A stretch of 5,575 nt of DNA from Nitrospirae bacterium RIFCSPLOW2_12_42_9 (GTDB lineage: Bacteria > Nitrospirota > 9FT-COMBO-42-15 > HDB-SIOI813): contig MHER01000097.1 of assembly GCA_001805205.1 (NCBI GenBank), positions 1 through 5,575 of the forward strand. Reading direction: 5' to 3'. Under the pieces are notes generated by a model. The model was not told where the DNA came from. It searched no databases and saw only the letters and a program-made list of their open reading frames with translations. The position numbers and the translations under genes were made by a program. Numbering within the stretch: the first letter of the stretch is position 1; each line of letters starts with the position of its first letter. Below are positions 4,907 to 5,575 of the stretch, piece after piece.

Positions 4907-5575
4907 ATGAAAAAGTCATTTCTGTTGTCAAACCGTATGCTACTAAGTTTTGTAATGATGACAGTCCTAACGTTTGGAATCGCCGGCACCTCATACTCAC
5001 TTGATGGCACTGGAGCGGGCACGTCTCTGACCCCCAGCCTTGAAGATCCTGCCGGTAATCGTACGGGGGATAAGGAAAATTCAGTGATGACATTTGACCT
5101 GGTACTCGCTGGTGAGGATGGTTCGTTCGATCCGACAACGTGTGATGATGGGATTGATAATGGTCCAGATGGGTTTACTGATCGTACTGATCCGGATTGC
5201 CTCCCTAACGGCTTTACCGTGGAGACGATAACCTTAACGGGGCCGGTCGAGATCGAGAGGTACTCCTCTCTGGGACCCGATGGGGCACCGGGTGGAGGTG
5301 ATGATAAAATCCATACTGTTATTGCCGGTGATGTCGTAGATGGTAGCGGTATCCCATGCCCTGGCGGTCCAGATGGTTTTCTTGGAAACACTGATGATGG
5401 TCCCGGCCCCGATGGCCTTTATGGAACCATTGATGATGGTTTGTGTGATGGGGTAGATGATACAGGTAAGCACCAGATCGACACGGAAATTGTTTCTATG
5501 AGCCTGACAGGCACCAGCACGTTGCTGGGGACATCGCTCACGGTTACCGAGCCCCTTTCAGAAGTAGTCACCGGG
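4907..5575 (+). CDS. Secreted acidic protein with GPDG repeats (3' end outside window)
   Basis: The frame is open from the ATG to the window edge (223 codons). The run GAGGGGGGGAG at 4894-4904 supplies the ribosome site; the GAGG at its 5' end is 9 nt from the ATG. Residues 1-31 are a signal peptide (basic MKK start, hydrophobic 11-28, likely cleavage after Ser-Tyr-Ser), so the product is exported. The mature part is rich in Asp and Gly. A Cys79-to-Cys98 segment (DDGIDNGPDGF... then TDPDC) resembles the Cys-flanked DGIDNDGDG motif of many secreted proteins. The unit GPDGxxGxxDD occurs at 123-133, 154-164 and 167-177, with a related GPDG at 86-89. Such spaced Asp residues suggest calcium binding, but this is inference. 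Cys151 and Cys180 may form a second disulfide. Residues 190-201 (QIDTEIVSMSLT) recall a segment I associate with exported, sometimes PEP-CTERM-anchored, proteins; the anchor, if any, lies beyond the window. The exact function is unknown. Confidence 0.85.
   Translation, partial: MKKSFLLSNRMLLSFVMMTVLTFGIAGTSYSLDGTGAGTSLTPSLEDPAGNRTGDKENSVMTFDLVLAGEDGSFDPTTCDDGIDNGPDGFTDRTDPDCLPNGFTVETITLTGPVEIERYSSLGPDGAPGGGDDKIHTVIAGDVVDGSGIPCPGGPDGFLGNTDDGPGPDGLYGTIDDGLCDGVDDTGKHQIDTEIVSMSLTGTSTLLGTSLTVTEPLSEVVTG

Noticed and set aside
4885..5473. Three minus-strand frames up to 168 residues
   Set aside because: They oppose the plus-strand gene that has a signal peptide, ribosome site and promoter; low-complexity Ser/Pro composition reflects the Gly/Asp-rich opposite strand.

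Overview
The window looks bacterial. Genes are densely packed with Shine-Dalgarno sites, and there are two signal-peptide proteins and a NarL/LuxR-type regulator. The mix of an SBBP-type beta-propeller with CARDB modules, an acidic GPDG-repeat secreted protein, an AAA_14/DUF4143 ATPase and a dispersed palindromic repeat is typical of environmental anaerobe or candidate-phylum genomes (Nitrospirota, Planctomycetota or Deltaproteobacteria-like). The sequence alone does not settle the lineage.

Layout. Positions 1-2072 (minus) hold the 5' 690 codons of a secreted protein: signal peptide, eight beta-propeller repeats with apparent 'Velcro' closure, and two tandem CARDB domains. It runs off the left edge. 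Positions 2073-2223 are a gap with a 96-bp foldback sequence and a 13-bp near-perfect dyad. Positions 2224-3549 (minus) encode a complete ATPase of the AAA_14 + DUF4143 family. Positions 3696-4352 (minus) encode a complete LuxR/NarL-type regulator whose receiver domain has lost the phospho-acceptor aspartate and other catalytic residues. Positions 4353-4906 are a 554-bp divergent intergenic region with a candidate promoter for each flanking gene, a REPIN-like double palindrome and a tandem pair of 14-bp dyads 21 bp apart. Positions 4907-5575 (plus) begin a second secreted protein, acidic and rich in GPDG repeats, which runs off the right edge.

How the parts may work together. The three minus-strand genes are co-directional but separated by about 150 bp each, so they need not be one operon. 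The most coherent hypothesis is a divergent regulator-target pair: the phosphorylation-independent LuxR protein may bind the tandem dyads about 95-115 bp upstream of the predicted start of the secreted-protein gene. That is inference; the degenerate receiver and the tandem dyads are seen directly. No CRISPR array, tRNA, rRNA, transposase or integrase was found.
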